Positions 48,480-56,211 of a DNA stretch of 64,000 nucleotides are shown here, in pieces. Within the stretch, counting starts at the first letter, position 1, and each line of letters starts with the position of its first letter. The position numbers were made by a program, and so were the translations under genes. The notes beneath the pieces were generated by a model. That model made no database searches, was not told the DNA's origin, and was given only the letters and a program-made list of their open reading frames with translations. Source of the stretch: Nocardia bovistercoris (lineage in GTDB: Bacteria; Actinomycetota; Actinomycetes; Mycobacteriales; Mycobacteriaceae); the NCBI RefSeq assembly GCF_015674855.1, contig NZ_JADMLG010000014.1, positions 1-64,000 on the forward strand. Direction: 5' to 3'.

Positions 48480-49799
48480 ATGACGGTTCGGACCCTCACC
48501 GCCCCGGTCGCCCTGCTCGCGGTGTTCGCGGCGCTGCTCGCCACCATGTATCTCGGCTACGCCGCCAATACCGAGCGCAATCTGCACGACTTCCCCGTCG
48601 CGCTGGTGGATCAGGACCTCGGCGACGTGATCGACGGCGCCCCCGCCGATTTCGGCGCCGAGATCACCGACGCGCTGCGGCGCGGCATCCCCGCCGACAA
48701 GGTCGACCTGCGGGTGGTCGGGATCGCCGAAGCCCGTGCGCAATTGCGTACCGGGCAGGTGTACGGCGCGATCGTCATTCCGTCGGACTTCACCAAACGG
48801 CTGGTCATCCTCGGCACGGGCGCGGTGGTTCCGGGCGCGATCGAACGGCCGGTCGTCACCGTGCACACCAATCCGCGCGTCGGGCCGTATACCACCGGGA
48901 TCATGCAGCGCATCGCCGACCGGGCGCTGACGCAGGTGTCGGCGTCGGTGGGTGCGCGGCTCACCGAACGTGTCGATGCCACGCTGGCCGCGGGCGCGCC
49001 CGCGGGGACGGTGGCGGGCGACCAGGTCAGCGGGGCGGCGCGGCTGTTGATCGCCGATCCCATCCGGGTGGTGCAGGCACCGTACCGACCGCTGTCCGAC
49101 GGCGCGGGACAGGGGCTGGTCGCGTTCTTCTACACGCTCATCCTGCTGCTGGCCGGATTCACCGGAGCGATGATCATCAACACCTTGATCGACGCCGCGC
49201 TCGGTTTCACGCCCGCCGAATACGGCCCGTGGTTCGTCCACCCGCCGGACAGCGGGCTGAGCAGATTCCAGACCCTGCTCGTCAAGTGGGGTGTGATAAC
49301 CGTTGCCGCCCCGCTGCTTTCGGCGATCTTCCTCGGCGTCGCCCGGCTGATCGGCGTGCCGCTACCTGGTGCGCTGCTGCTCTGGCTGTACGGGACGCTG
49401 GCCATCGTGGCGGTCGGAGTCACGGCGCTGTCGGTGCTGGCGACCTTCGGGACCGCGGGGCTGATGGTCAATCTGGTGCTGTTCGTGGTGCTCGGCCTGC
49501 CGTCATCGGCCGCGACGGTGCCGCTGGAGGCCGTGCCCGGATATATCGCCGTGCTCGCCGAATTCGAGCCGATGCACCAGATCTACCTGGCCGTGCGCGC
49601 GATCCTCTTCTTCGACGGACACGCCGACGCTGGACTCGCGGCCGGACTGCGGATGACGGCGGTGGGGCTCGCGATCGGCCTGGTTCTCGGTGCGGTCGCG
49701 ACCTCGGTCTACGACCGAGTCGGGTTGCGCCGCAGTGCTTCCGGCCGGGAATCGGTCTCGGAACCGGCCGCCGAGAAGGTGGCCGTCGCCGCGGGCTGA
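48480..49799 (+). CDS. DUF3533 / YhgE-Pip-like membrane protein
   Basis: 439 residues. One N-terminal helix (about 7-28), a long extracytoplasmic domain of about 190 residues (including VALVDQDLG and QVYGAIVIPSDFT, typical of the YhgE/DUF3533 group), then about five or six helices to residue 415. Such ABC-2-like proteins export drugs or lipids or anchor secretion systems; no ATPase gene is adjacent. ATG starts 6 bases after the -10, so the mRNA is probably leaderless and its expression is set by the divergent TetR regulator. Confidence 0.8.
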   Translation: MTVRTLTAPVALLAVFAALLATMYLGYAANTERNLHDFPVALVDQDLGDVIDGAPADFGAEITDALRRGIPADKVDLRVVGIAEARAQLRTGQVYGAIVIPSDFTKRLVILGTGAVVPGAIERPVVTVHTNPRVGPYTTGIMQRIADRALTQVSASVGARLTERVDATLAAGAPAGTVAGDQVSGAARLLIADPIRVVQAPYRPLSDGAGQGLVAFFYTLILLLAGFTGAMIINTLIDAALGFTPAEYGPWFVHPPDSGLSRFQTLLVKWGVITVAAPLLSAIFLGVARLIGVPLPGALLLWLYGTLAIVAVGVTALSVLATFGTAGLMVNLVLFVVLGLPSSAATVPLEAVPGYIAVLAEFEPMHQIYLAVRAILFFDGHADAGLAAGLRMTAVGLAIGLVLGAVATSVYDRVGLRRSASGRESVSEPAAEKVAVAAG

Positions 49800-50132
49800 G
49801 GTGTCGGGCTGAGGTGCGGTGCGCGCGTCCGTTCGGTGGACGAGGCGCGCGGAGCCGGTCGCGAGGTCGATGTCGTCGCGGGGCGGTGCGCCGTCGGCGA
49901 GGTCCTCCCGGTGCATGAGCACGGTTCTGCGGTGTTCGAACTCGTGGTGTTTGGAGCCCTGGAACAGGGCGGTGACTTCTTCGAAGCCGATCGCGGAGAC
50001 CGGGCGGCCGGTGGGTTCGGACCACGGGAGCAAACGGTTGCCGGTGATGCGACGCCAGATGACTTCGAGGAAAGCCAGGACGACGAGCAGGCACGCGAGA
50101 CCCGGAAGCGTCATGGCCATGACCACACCCAT
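49503..50132 (-). CDS. DUF6191-like small membrane protein, extended C-terminus
   Basis: The first roughly 90 residues fit the DUF6191 layout: one N-terminal helix (TLPGLACLLVVLAFLEVIW), GNRLLPW, and FEEVTALFQGSKHHEFE with LMHREDLADGAPPRDDIDL. From residue about 105 on, the frame runs 297 bp into the antisense of the DUF3533 gene without a stop, giving 209 residues; that tail is probably not ancestral and a lost stop codon or frameshift is likely. ATG 50132 is 7 bases after TACCGT (leaderless); a GTG 9 bases upstream is an alternative. Confidence 0.55.
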   Translation of the reverse strand: MGVVMAMTLPGLACLLVVLAFLEVIWRRITGNRLLPWSEPTGRPVSAIGFEEVTALFQGSKHHEFEHRRTVLMHREDLADGAPPRDDIDLATGSARLVHRTDARTAPQPDTSARGDGHLLGGRFRDRFPAGSTAAQPDSVVDRGRDRTENQADREPHRRHPQSGRESSVGVSVEEEDRAHGQVDLVHRLEFGEHGDISGHGLQRHRRGR

Positions 50133-50363
50133 GTGAGCCACGGTACTCGTCGGAGCCGCGGGTTCGCCGCCCGCGGAGGCGTACCGGCTGAGCTGCGGCG
50201 ATGGTATTCGCGATTAGCGGAAAACGGGCATCGGATGAGGTTGCTATCGGGCGGCGATATGCCTATTCTCGATCGCGTGCCGAATCCCGCCCACCGCCGC
50301 AACGCCGCGCGCACCGTCGCAGACCGCGACAGCGCGTCGTTATGCACGCTAACCGCGAGCACG

Positions 50364-50408
50364 GTGCGGGCGCGACTTCTCGTAGTAGCCCGCCGTAGCG
50401 GGGTCTGA
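50364..50408 (+). CDS. Putative Leu/Val leader peptide
   Basis: A 14-codon frame from GTG reads VRARLLVVARRSGV and stops at 50406-50408. The consecutive Leu-Leu-Val-Val codons resemble the leader peptides used to attenuate leu and ilv genes in actinobacteria. It lies 85 bp ahead of the LeuA-regulatory-domain gene and within mutually exclusive hairpins. The start codon is inferred; the frame is open further upstream. Confidence 0.55.
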   Translation: MRARLLVVARRSGV

Positions 50409-50456
50409 TTCGGACCAGCCCCCTCGCTGCGGGCTGTTGATTGTTCATGCTGGTCC
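50387..50456 (+). promoter_or_regulatory. Attenuator hairpins before the LeuA-domain gene
   Basis: GGACCAGC (50412-50419) pairs perfectly with GCTGGTCC (50449-50456), a candidate terminator. AGCCCGC (50387-50393, inside the leader codons) can instead pair with GCGGGCT (50429-50435), inside that hairpin's loop region. A ribosome stalled on the Leu/Val codons would cover the 5' partner and change the fold. No T-run follows, as usual in this GC range. Confidence 0.5.
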
Positions 50457-50492
50457 CCCTCCACCGACATATTCGGGAAGACCTCTACTGCA

Positions 50493-50921
50493 ATGACGAT
50501 CCTGACTCTCGACTCACAGACTTTCATCGCCGCCGCCCCCAAGGGTCTGCGCGCGGAGACGACCGGGATGACCCCGGCGGAGTTCTACGACCGGTACTGC
50601 GCGCAGTCCGGTCCCGTCCGGCTCACCGACTGGGCCTCGGGACAGGGCTCGGAACGTACCGCCACCTTGGAATTCGCCGACCATCTCCGGTCGGTCGCCG
50701 CCACCGGTAGCCCGGTGGCGGCGATGACCTCGGCGTTGTACGACGAGGGCTATCCGATCGAGATCCTGCAATTCCATCAGCGCGCCACCGCCGACGGCAC
50801 CGCCACCTTCGTGCGGTGCGAGTTCAACGGCAGGCGCGGTTGGGGTGCGGCGATGGCCGCCGATGGCGCGGAATCCACTGTCCGCGCGATGATTTCGAGT
50901 ATCAACCGACTCGGCTCCTGA
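50493..50921 (+). CDS. Stand-alone LeuA allosteric-domain protein
   Basis: 142 residues. From about residue 65 to the end it resembles the C-terminal regulatory (dimerisation) domain of actinobacterial 2-isopropylmalate synthase: SPVAAMTSALYDEGYPIEIL, a strand pair ending in FVRCEFNGRRGWGAAMAADG, then STVRAMISSINRL. There is no TIM-barrel catalytic domain. The first 60 residues include FYDRYCAQSGPVRLTDW, a short helical cap. The upstream Leu/Val leader supports a role in branched-chain amino-acid sensing, for example binding leucine or partnering LeuA. A regulatory or truncated-enzyme role cannot be decided from sequence. Confidence 0.75.
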   Translation: MTILTLDSQTFIAAAPKGLRAETTGMTPAEFYDRYCAQSGPVRLTDWASGQGSERTATLEFADHLRSVAATGSPVAAMTSALYDEGYPIEILQFHQRATADGTATFVRCEFNGRRGWGAAMAADGAESTVRAMISSINRLGS

Positions 50922-50953
50922 GCCGGGTCCCGAACCCCACCCCACCGACACGT

Positions 50954-50994
50954 AGACCGGGCCCGCGAACCGCCGAGGTTCGCGGGCCCGGTCT
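50954..50994. terminator. Strong bidirectional terminator
   Basis: An 18-bp perfect inverted repeat (50954-50971 with 50977-50994) and a 5-base loop lie between the converging LeuA-domain and thioredoxin genes. Confidence 0.85.
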
Positions 50995-51025
50995 GGGGTG
51001 TACGCGGGACGAACGACGTGCGGGG

Positions 51026-51397
51026 TTACTCGGCGCTCGCCTGCTGTTCGGCGAGCTGCTTGCGGACCTCGTCCATGTCGAGCGCCTTCACCTGGCTCAC
51101 CAGGTCCTCCAGCGCGGCGGGCGGCAGTGCGCCCGGCTGCGCGAAGACCAGCACGCCCTCGCGGAACGCCATGATGGTCGGGATGGAGCGGATGTTGGCC
51201 GCCGCCGCGAGACCCTGCTCGGCCTCGGTGTCCACCTTGCCGTGCACGACGTCGGGATGGGTTTCCGAGGATGCCTCGAAGGTGGGTGCGAAGTTCCGGC
51301 AGGGGCCGCACCAGGAAGCCCAGAAGTCCACGAGTACCACGTCGTTTCCGGTGACTACCTCATCGAAGTTCTTTTGGGTCAGCGTCTGGGTGGCCAT
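51026..51397 (-). CDS. trxA: Thioredoxin
   Basis: 123 residues. Active site FWASWCGPCRNFAP with the CGPC pair, and the cis-Pro in RSIPTIMAF. It starts at ATG 51397 (MATQTLTQKNFDEVV), which has GAGAGGAC upstream; an upstream start in the same frame adds a non-homologous tail. A charged helical C-extension of about 20 residues (MDEVRKQLAEQQASAE) is longer than standard thioredoxin. No trxB is beside it. Confidence 0.92.
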   Translation of the reverse strand: MATQTLTQKNFDEVVTGNDVVLVDFWASWCGPCRNFAPTFEASSETHPDVVHGKVDTEAEQGLAAAANIRSIPTIMAFREGVLVFAQPGALPPAALEDLVSQVKALDMDEVRKQLAEQQASAE

Positions 51398-51660
51398 GAC
51401 GTCCTCTCGTCTCGGGTGTCGCAGGCTGTAACGCCGTGCGCACTCTTTATCTTCCACGCCGACCTCGACGGCGGACGCGGGTTGCGCGATGACGGCGGTG
51501 ATCCGGCTCATATCGCGTTCGCACCGCGATCGGCGGTCATCCGGCCGTTCCAGGCGGGTACCCGAATACCGCGCGCGGAAATCCTCGGGCCGATTCGACG
51601 GTGTGCGGCCGGGTATGTCGACCGTCGACAACCGATTCCGAGTACATGGGAGGAAAGAAC

Positions 51661-51906
51661 GTGCCCGAACATGCGAGTGGACCCCGTGCAGCCGTCGAAG
51701 GCGTCGTCGAGGACATCAAGGGGCGGGTGAAGAAGGCGGCGGGCGCCGTGACCGGTGACCGTAACCTCGAGGAGGAGGGGCAGGCCCAGGTCGACAAGGC
51801 CGAATCGCAGCGCGTCGCCGCGCGCAAGGAGGCCGAAGCCGAGGCCGCCCGCACGGCCGCCGACGTCAACGAGGCGCGACAGGCCGCCAAGCAGAAGGGC
51901 GACTGA
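51661..51906 (+). CDS. CsbD family stress-response protein
   Basis: 81 residues. The CsbD motif is visible as VEDIKGRVKKAAGAVTGDRNLEEEGQAQVDKAESQ, followed by a highly charged helical tail. Hydrophilic and probably unstructured; homologues are induced by sigma-B-type stress. GTG 51661 is preceded by GGGAGGAAAG; an ATG at 51646 is an alternative. Confidence 0.85.
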   Translation: MPEHASGPRAAVEGVVEDIKGRVKKAAGAVTGDRNLEEEGQAQVDKAESQRVAARKEAEAEAARTAADVNEARQAAKQKGD

Positions 51907-52025
51907 CCTGCCGCGAGGAGTATCGGCCCCGGCGCGGAACCGACCGCCGGGGCCGACCGTCCTTCGTCGCGGAACTGTCGATGGTATGGCGACGTGGTTC
52001 CGTATCGCGGCGCTACTGTTGTGAC

Positions 52026-52667
52026 GTGGGTCGCCCAGGTCACGAATCGCAGTCCGAGCAGATCGTCGGCGTGGTGCTCGAACTGCTCGAGTCGCAGGGG
52101 TATGACGCGGTTCAGCTCAGGGAAGTGGCGCGCCGCGCGCATGTCTCGCTGGCCACTGTCTACAAGTGGTTTCCCACCCGCAACGAGTTGATCGTCGCGG
52201 CGGTGGAGCGCTGGATGGCGGTCAACAGTTACGCGGCGGTGGCCGCGCCCGCTCCCGAGGAGACACTGCGGGAGGGGTTGACGCGTCTGCTCCACACGGT
52301 GTTCGAGCCGTGGGAGAACAATCCGCGCATGCTCGAGGCGTATTACCGCGCGCGCGGCGGCGCGGGTGGGCAGCGCTTGGATGTGCAGGGCGTCGAGGCG
52401 ATTCTGCCGTTCGCGAATCCGTTGATCGAGGGCGCTGATCCATGTTATGTCACCGATATCGGGCTCGTGCTGTCCAATATGACCTACGCGCTGATCGGCC
52501 GGTTCGTGGACAAGAGTCTGGACATCACCGAGATCCTGCCGACGCTCGACCGCGTGATCTACCGCTTGACCAGTGACAATGCGCAGGATGCCACGGCCGC
52601 GCGCGGTGCGGCGGCCCGTGGCGCCTCGTTCGATCCCGCGCTGGCCGCGCCGTTCGATCGCCGCTGA
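52026..52667 (+). CDS. TetR-family transcriptional regulator
   Basis: 213 residues from GTG 52026, which is 6 bases after TACTGT (leaderless). The HTH reads VQLREVARRAHVSLATVYKW with FPTRNELIVAAVERWM; the ligand domain has TVFEPWENNPRMLEAYYRARGG and a long C-terminal helix. Target and effector unknown; no divergent gene is close, so it may act on itself or at a distance. Confidence 0.85.
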   Translation: MGRPGHESQSEQIVGVVLELLESQGYDAVQLREVARRAHVSLATVYKWFPTRNELIVAAVERWMAVNSYAAVAAPAPEETLREGLTRLLHTVFEPWENNPRMLEAYYRARGGAGGQRLDVQGVEAILPFANPLIEGADPCYVTDIGLVLSNMTYALIGRFVDKSLDITEILPTLDRVIYRLTSDNAQDATAARGAAARGASFDPALAAPFDRR

Positions 52668-52747
52668 CCCGACCGAGGTCGCACTGTTGCGTTCGCTGTT
52701 TCGTGACCTGATCGACGTCGTGTCGAGATCACCGCAATCTTCTTGCA

Positions 52748-52763
52748 TGTGATGTGTATCACA
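52748..52763. promoter_or_regulatory. Perfect CRP/GlxR-type binding site
   Basis: TGTGATGTGTATCACA matches the TGTGA-N6-TCACA consensus of CRP-family regulators (GlxR, mycobacterial Crp) exactly, and the palindrome extends one base on each side. It is about 245 bp upstream of the gene at 53008 and 80 bp downstream of the TetR gene. Confidence 0.8.
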
Positions 52764-52796
52764 TAGAAGCCTTCCGCGTTCCGCGACTACCGGACA

Positions 52797-52809
52797 GTAA
52801 CGGAGTTAC
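52797..52809. promoter_or_regulatory. GTAAC-GGA-GTTAC palindrome
   Basis: A perfect 5-3-5 palindrome 34 bases after the CRP-type site. TetR-family operators often look like this. Which protein binds it is unknown. Confidence 0.45.
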
Positions 52810-53007
52810 CGTTCGGGAGGCAGGCTTCGTGAGGCCGGCCCGGAGCTCCACCCCCAGTCCCTGAGCACCGGGCGCACCCTCGGCCTCGGCGGCCCCACCC
52901 GATGCGTCACCGACGCGCCCGACCCATGTCGTTCCGATGCGGCATGCGCGTCGCCGCGCGCGTCCGGAATCGGTGGCCGTCCTGTCGCGAAGGGCGCACG
53001 AGAACGG

Positions 53008-53661
53008 ATGGTTGTGATGGCTGAACAATTCCCGGAATCCATCGATCGACGTGGCGGTTCGCGCTCGCCAGAGGCGTGGTGGGCCGGTGTCCGTAAACAT
53101 CCACTGCGCTACCGGGTCCTGGTCGTCGCGCCGTCGGCGCTGGACGCGGTCCGCGGCCTCGGCGGCTGGATGTTCGACATGACCGCGGCGGGCTGGGAGG
53201 TGACCGTGCTCGCGCACGAGCACCGCGACCCGCGGGCCCTGGCGATTCTCGGCGTCGACGGTCTCGACCTGGACCGGGCGTTGGCCATGCCGGTCGGTGA
53301 CGCGAGCCCGGATCTCGTCGCCGTGGCGCACGAGATGTATCGCGGTGATGTCGTCACGCGGGAGCGGGTGCTGCACGGCTGTGGATGTCACCGTGCCGAG
53401 ACGATGGTGTGGGGCCGTGATCTGCCGATGGCCGCGGCCGATTCGCTCGACGCCACCCGGCATCGGGTGAGTGCCGCCGGGCGGGCTTTCAAGGCGTGCG
53501 CACTGCGGGCGGCGGGCATCGCCGCCGATGCGTCGGCCGTCACCGAGACGCTGTGGGTCGAGCGGTCCGCGCTGCGCGGCCGTCGCGGGCGGGTCGCTTC
53601 GATGCGCGTCGATCAAGCTGTGCTGGAATCGAATTCGGCGACCGTCGCGCTGCTGCGTTGA
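53008..53661 (+). CDS. Hypothetical protein with degenerate PIG-L-like N-terminal region
   Basis: 217 residues. Residues about 34-66 read RVLVVAPSALDAVRGLGGWM...AAGWEVTVLAHE, which aligns with the start of PIG-L/MshB deacetylases (RVLVVAPHPDDE...GGT...GHEVTVL) but with the zinc-binding HPDD replaced by SALD. No later HxxH is seen, so catalysis is unlikely. The middle has CGCH and the C-terminus is Arg/Ala-rich. ATG 53008, with ATG 53017 as an alternative. Its CRP-type upstream site suggests cAMP-type control. Confidence 0.6.
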   Translation: MVVMAEQFPESIDRRGGSRSPEAWWAGVRKHPLRYRVLVVAPSALDAVRGLGGWMFDMTAAGWEVTVLAHEHRDPRALAILGVDGLDLDRALAMPVGDASPDLVAVAHEMYRGDVVTRERVLHGCGCHRAETMVWGRDLPMAAADSLDATRHRVSAAGRAFKACALRAAGIAADASAVTETLWVERSALRGRRGRVASMRVDQAVLESNSATVALLR

Positions 53662-53800
53662 CCGGTGACCGCATGGACACCGCACGACGGCACGGAGGAG
53701 CATCGGGTATCGGCCTGTCGCGCTCCGTGCTCTCGCGCTCGATGCGGGCAGCGGGCGCGGCACGGCAGAATGACGTGATGGACGATTCCCGGAGGTGGCG

Positions 53801-54457
53801 ATGACGTCGGTGACCCGCATTCCGCGGGCGCCGCGCGAGCCGGACGGCGACCGCCGCGCCGGTTTCGAACAGCGCGTGCTGCACGCGGTCGAGGAACTGT
53901 TGGCCGACGGCACCCCGTACACCGAGATCGCGGTGCAGAAGATCGCGGCCGCGTCGGGGGCCGCGAGGTCGACGTTCTATCGGTACTTCCCCGACAAGAG
54001 CAGTCTGCTGATCCGCATGGCGGAACTGGCCACCGCCGACCTGTTCGCGACCGCCGAGCGCTGGTGGGCGGCCGAACACGGCGACCGCGACGGTGTGGTC
54101 CGCGCGATCTCCGCCATGATCGCGAGTTTCCGCGAACACCGCCATCTGCTGCTCGCGCTGAGCGAGGTCGCCGCCTACGACAAGGAGGTCGGCGCCTACT
54201 GGCGCAAACGTCTCGCGGTCTTCGCCGATCTGGTGCGCCGTAGGCTCGAGGTCGATCGTGAACGCGGCGCCATCGGGTCCGCGGTCGACCCGGCGACCAC
54301 CGCTATCGTGCTGACCGCGATGGTGGAGCGGTCCATCACCGCGGTGTTCGCCGATTCCGGGTCCGCCATCGCCGACGACGTCTTGGCCGCCGCGCTCGGG
54401 CGGGTCACCTGGCTCGCGGTGTACGGTGACGCGCCCGGCGGGGACGGCGCGGTGTAG
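53801..54457 (+). CDS. TetR-family transcriptional regulator
   Basis: 218 residues. The N-terminus has an Arg/Pro-rich tail, then the HTH (AVQKIAAASGAARSTFYRYF, PDKSSLL). The C-terminal half is helical with YDKEVGAYWRKRL. ATG 53801 has GGAGG 5 bases upstream. It precedes the acyl-CoA ligase gene by 53 bp; the gap holds a palindrome it may bind. Confidence 0.88.
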   Translation: MTSVTRIPRAPREPDGDRRAGFEQRVLHAVEELLADGTPYTEIAVQKIAAASGAARSTFYRYFPDKSSLLIRMAELATADLFATAERWWAAEHGDRDGVVRAISAMIASFREHRHLLLALSEVAAYDKEVGAYWRKRLAVFADLVRRRLEVDRERGAIGSAVDPATTAIVLTAMVERSITAVFADSGSAIADDVLAAALGRVTWLAVYGDAPGGDGAV

Positions 54458-54488
54458 ACAATTTTCTCAATCTGTTTACTCGGGATCG

Positions 54489-54504
54489 GAACGCGTTCTA
54501 GATT
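54489..54504 (+). promoter_or_regulatory. Operator-like palindrome overlapping the acyl-CoA ligase promoter
   Basis: GAACGCGTTC (54489-54498) is a perfect 10-bp palindrome, directly followed by the -10 box TAGATT (54499-54504) and, after 6 bases, the ATG at 54511. A repressor bound here would block the promoter. Confidence 0.65.
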
Positions 54505-54510
54505 GGGGCC

Positions 54511-56118
54511 ATGGCTGCAACGGTCACCGAACTCCTGCTCGCGCGTTCCGACGACGACACCCTCGCGATCACCCACCGAGGCCGTACGTGGACCTGGCGC
54601 GAGCACATCGCCGAATCGCGCCGCGTGGCCGCGGCGATCCTTTCCATCGCCGACCCGGCTCGTCCGCCGCATATCGGCGCCCTGCTCGGCAACGGGCCCG
54701 ACATGCTCACCGCGATCGCTGCGGGCGCGCTCGGCGGGTACGTCACGGTCGGCGTCAACAACACCCGGCGCGGCACGGCACTCGCCGACGATGTCCGCCG
54801 GGCCGACGTCCAGATCCTGATCACCGACGCCGAGCACCGCCCCCTGCTCGACGGACTCGACCTCGACGGCGTCACCGTCCTCGAAACCGGCACGGCGGCG
54901 TGGACCGAAATGGTCGGCGGCGCGGGCGAGCTGACCCCGCACCGCGTACCCGAGGCCACCGACACCTTCATGCTCATCTTCACCTCGGGGACCAGTGGCA
55001 ATCCGAAACCGGTGCAGCTGGCGCACATGATGGTGCCCTTCGCGGGCCCGCCGCTCGTCGACCGGTTCGGCATCGGATCCGACGACGTGTGCTACCTGTC
55101 GATGCCGCTGTTCCACTCCGCCGCGATCCTCGGCGGCTACTGCGTCGCACTGGCCTGCGGCGCTGCCATGGCGCCCGCCAAGTTCTCGGCCTCGACCTTC
55201 CTCGACGACATCCGGGCCTACGGCGCCACCTACATGAACTATGTCGGCAAACCGCTGGCCTACATCCTGGCCACCGAGCAGCGGCCCGACGACGCCGACA
55301 ACCCGCTGCGCGTCGCCTTCGGCAACGAGGCCACCGACCGCGACATCGATGAGTTCAGCCGCCGCTTCGGCGCCACGGTGTGGGACGGCTTCGGCTCCAC
55401 CGAACTCGCCATCATCATCACCAGGGAGCCCGGCACCCCGCCGGGATCCATCGGCAAGGGCTATCCCGGTGTCGCCGTGTACAACTCGACGACCGTGACG
55501 GAATGCCCGCTCGCGGTGTTCGACGCCAACGGCGCGCTCGCCAACCCGGACGAGGCCATCGGCGAACTCGTCAACGCCGACGGCACCGGTCTCTTCATGG
55601 GCTACTACGGTGACTCGGCGGCCACCGAGGAACGCACCAGAGGCGGCATCTACTGGTCGGGAGACCTGGCGTACAAGGACGCCGACGGGTGGATCTACCT
55701 GGCCGGACGCACCGCCGACTGGATGCGCGTCGACGGCGAGAACCTCGCGGCGGGGCCGATCGAACGCATTCTGCAGCGCCTGCCCGAGGTGAGCCGGGTC
55801 GCGGTGTACGCGGTGCCCGACGAACGGGTCGGCGACCGGGTGATGGCCGCGATCGTGTTGCGCGACAACGAAACACTCGACCCGGCGCGTTTCGCGGCCT
55901 TCCTCGCCGAGCAGCCCGACCTCTCGCCGAAGGCGTGGCCGAGTTTCGTGCGCGTCGCGCACGACCTGCCGACCACGGCCACCAACAAGATCCTCAAGCG
56001 CGATCTTGTGCGCGAGGGTGTGGTCGCGGGCGACGGCGTGCTGTGGTTCCGCGCGCCGCGCACCACCGCCTACGAGATCGTCGACGCGCACGCCGACAGC
56101 GCGGGCGCCCGTGCCTGA
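54511..56118 (+). CDS. Acyl-CoA ligase (FadD-like, AMP-dependent)
   Basis: 535 residues of the ANL superfamily, forming acyl-AMP then acyl-CoA. Motifs: phosphate loop FTSGTSGNPKPV near 165, VWDGFGSTE, GLFMGYYGD, GIYWSGDLAYKDADGWIYLAGRTADWMR, and the late catalytic Lys in TTATNKILKRDL. It resembles FadD1/FadD17-type mycobacterial ligases that activate steroid or medium-chain acids; exact substrate unknown. Probably a leaderless mRNA. It is followed 93 bp later by a phosphotransferase. Confidence 0.9.
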   Translation: MAATVTELLLARSDDDTLAITHRGRTWTWREHIAESRRVAAAILSIADPARPPHIGALLGNGPDMLTAIAAGALGGYVTVGVNNTRRGTALADDVRRADVQILITDAEHRPLLDGLDLDGVTVLETGTAAWTEMVGGAGELTPHRVPEATDTFMLIFTSGTSGNPKPVQLAHMMVPFAGPPLVDRFGIGSDDVCYLSMPLFHSAAILGGYCVALACGAAMAPAKFSASTFLDDIRAYGATYMNYVGKPLAYILATEQRPDDADNPLRVAFGNEATDRDIDEFSRRFGATVWDGFGSTELAIIITREPGTPPGSIGKGYPGVAVYNSTTVTECPLAVFDANGALANPDEAIGELVNADGTGLFMGYYGDSAATEERTRGGIYWSGDLAYKDADGWIYLAGRTADWMRVDGENLAAGPIERILQRLPEVSRVAVYAVPDERVGDRVMAAIVLRDNETLDPARFAAFLAEQPDLSPKAWPSFVRVAHDLPTTATNKILKRDLVREGVVAGDGVLWFRAPRTTAYEIVDAHADSAGARA

Positions 56119-56211
56119 GTAGCCGTCCGCACGCCGAGGTCGCGGGCAGGCAGCGCGCGACCGACGAATCAGCGGGCTCGCCTACCGAGCCCACGACACA
56201 GGAGAGATCGC

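Larger units (their letters stand above)
52668..53007. other. Intergenic region with a CRP-type site and an 11-codon frame
   Basis: 340 bp before the pseudo-deacetylase gene. Besides the two palindromes listed separately, GGGAGG (about 52815) is followed by a GTG at 52829 that opens VRPARSSTPSP and stops at once; it could be a leader peptide but has no tell-tale codon bias. I see no longer gene. Confidence 0.4.

Noticed and set aside
54196..56091. A 631-codon minus-strand frame opposite the acyl-CoA ligase
   Set aside because: Antisense shadow; the ligase frame has all ANL motifs.
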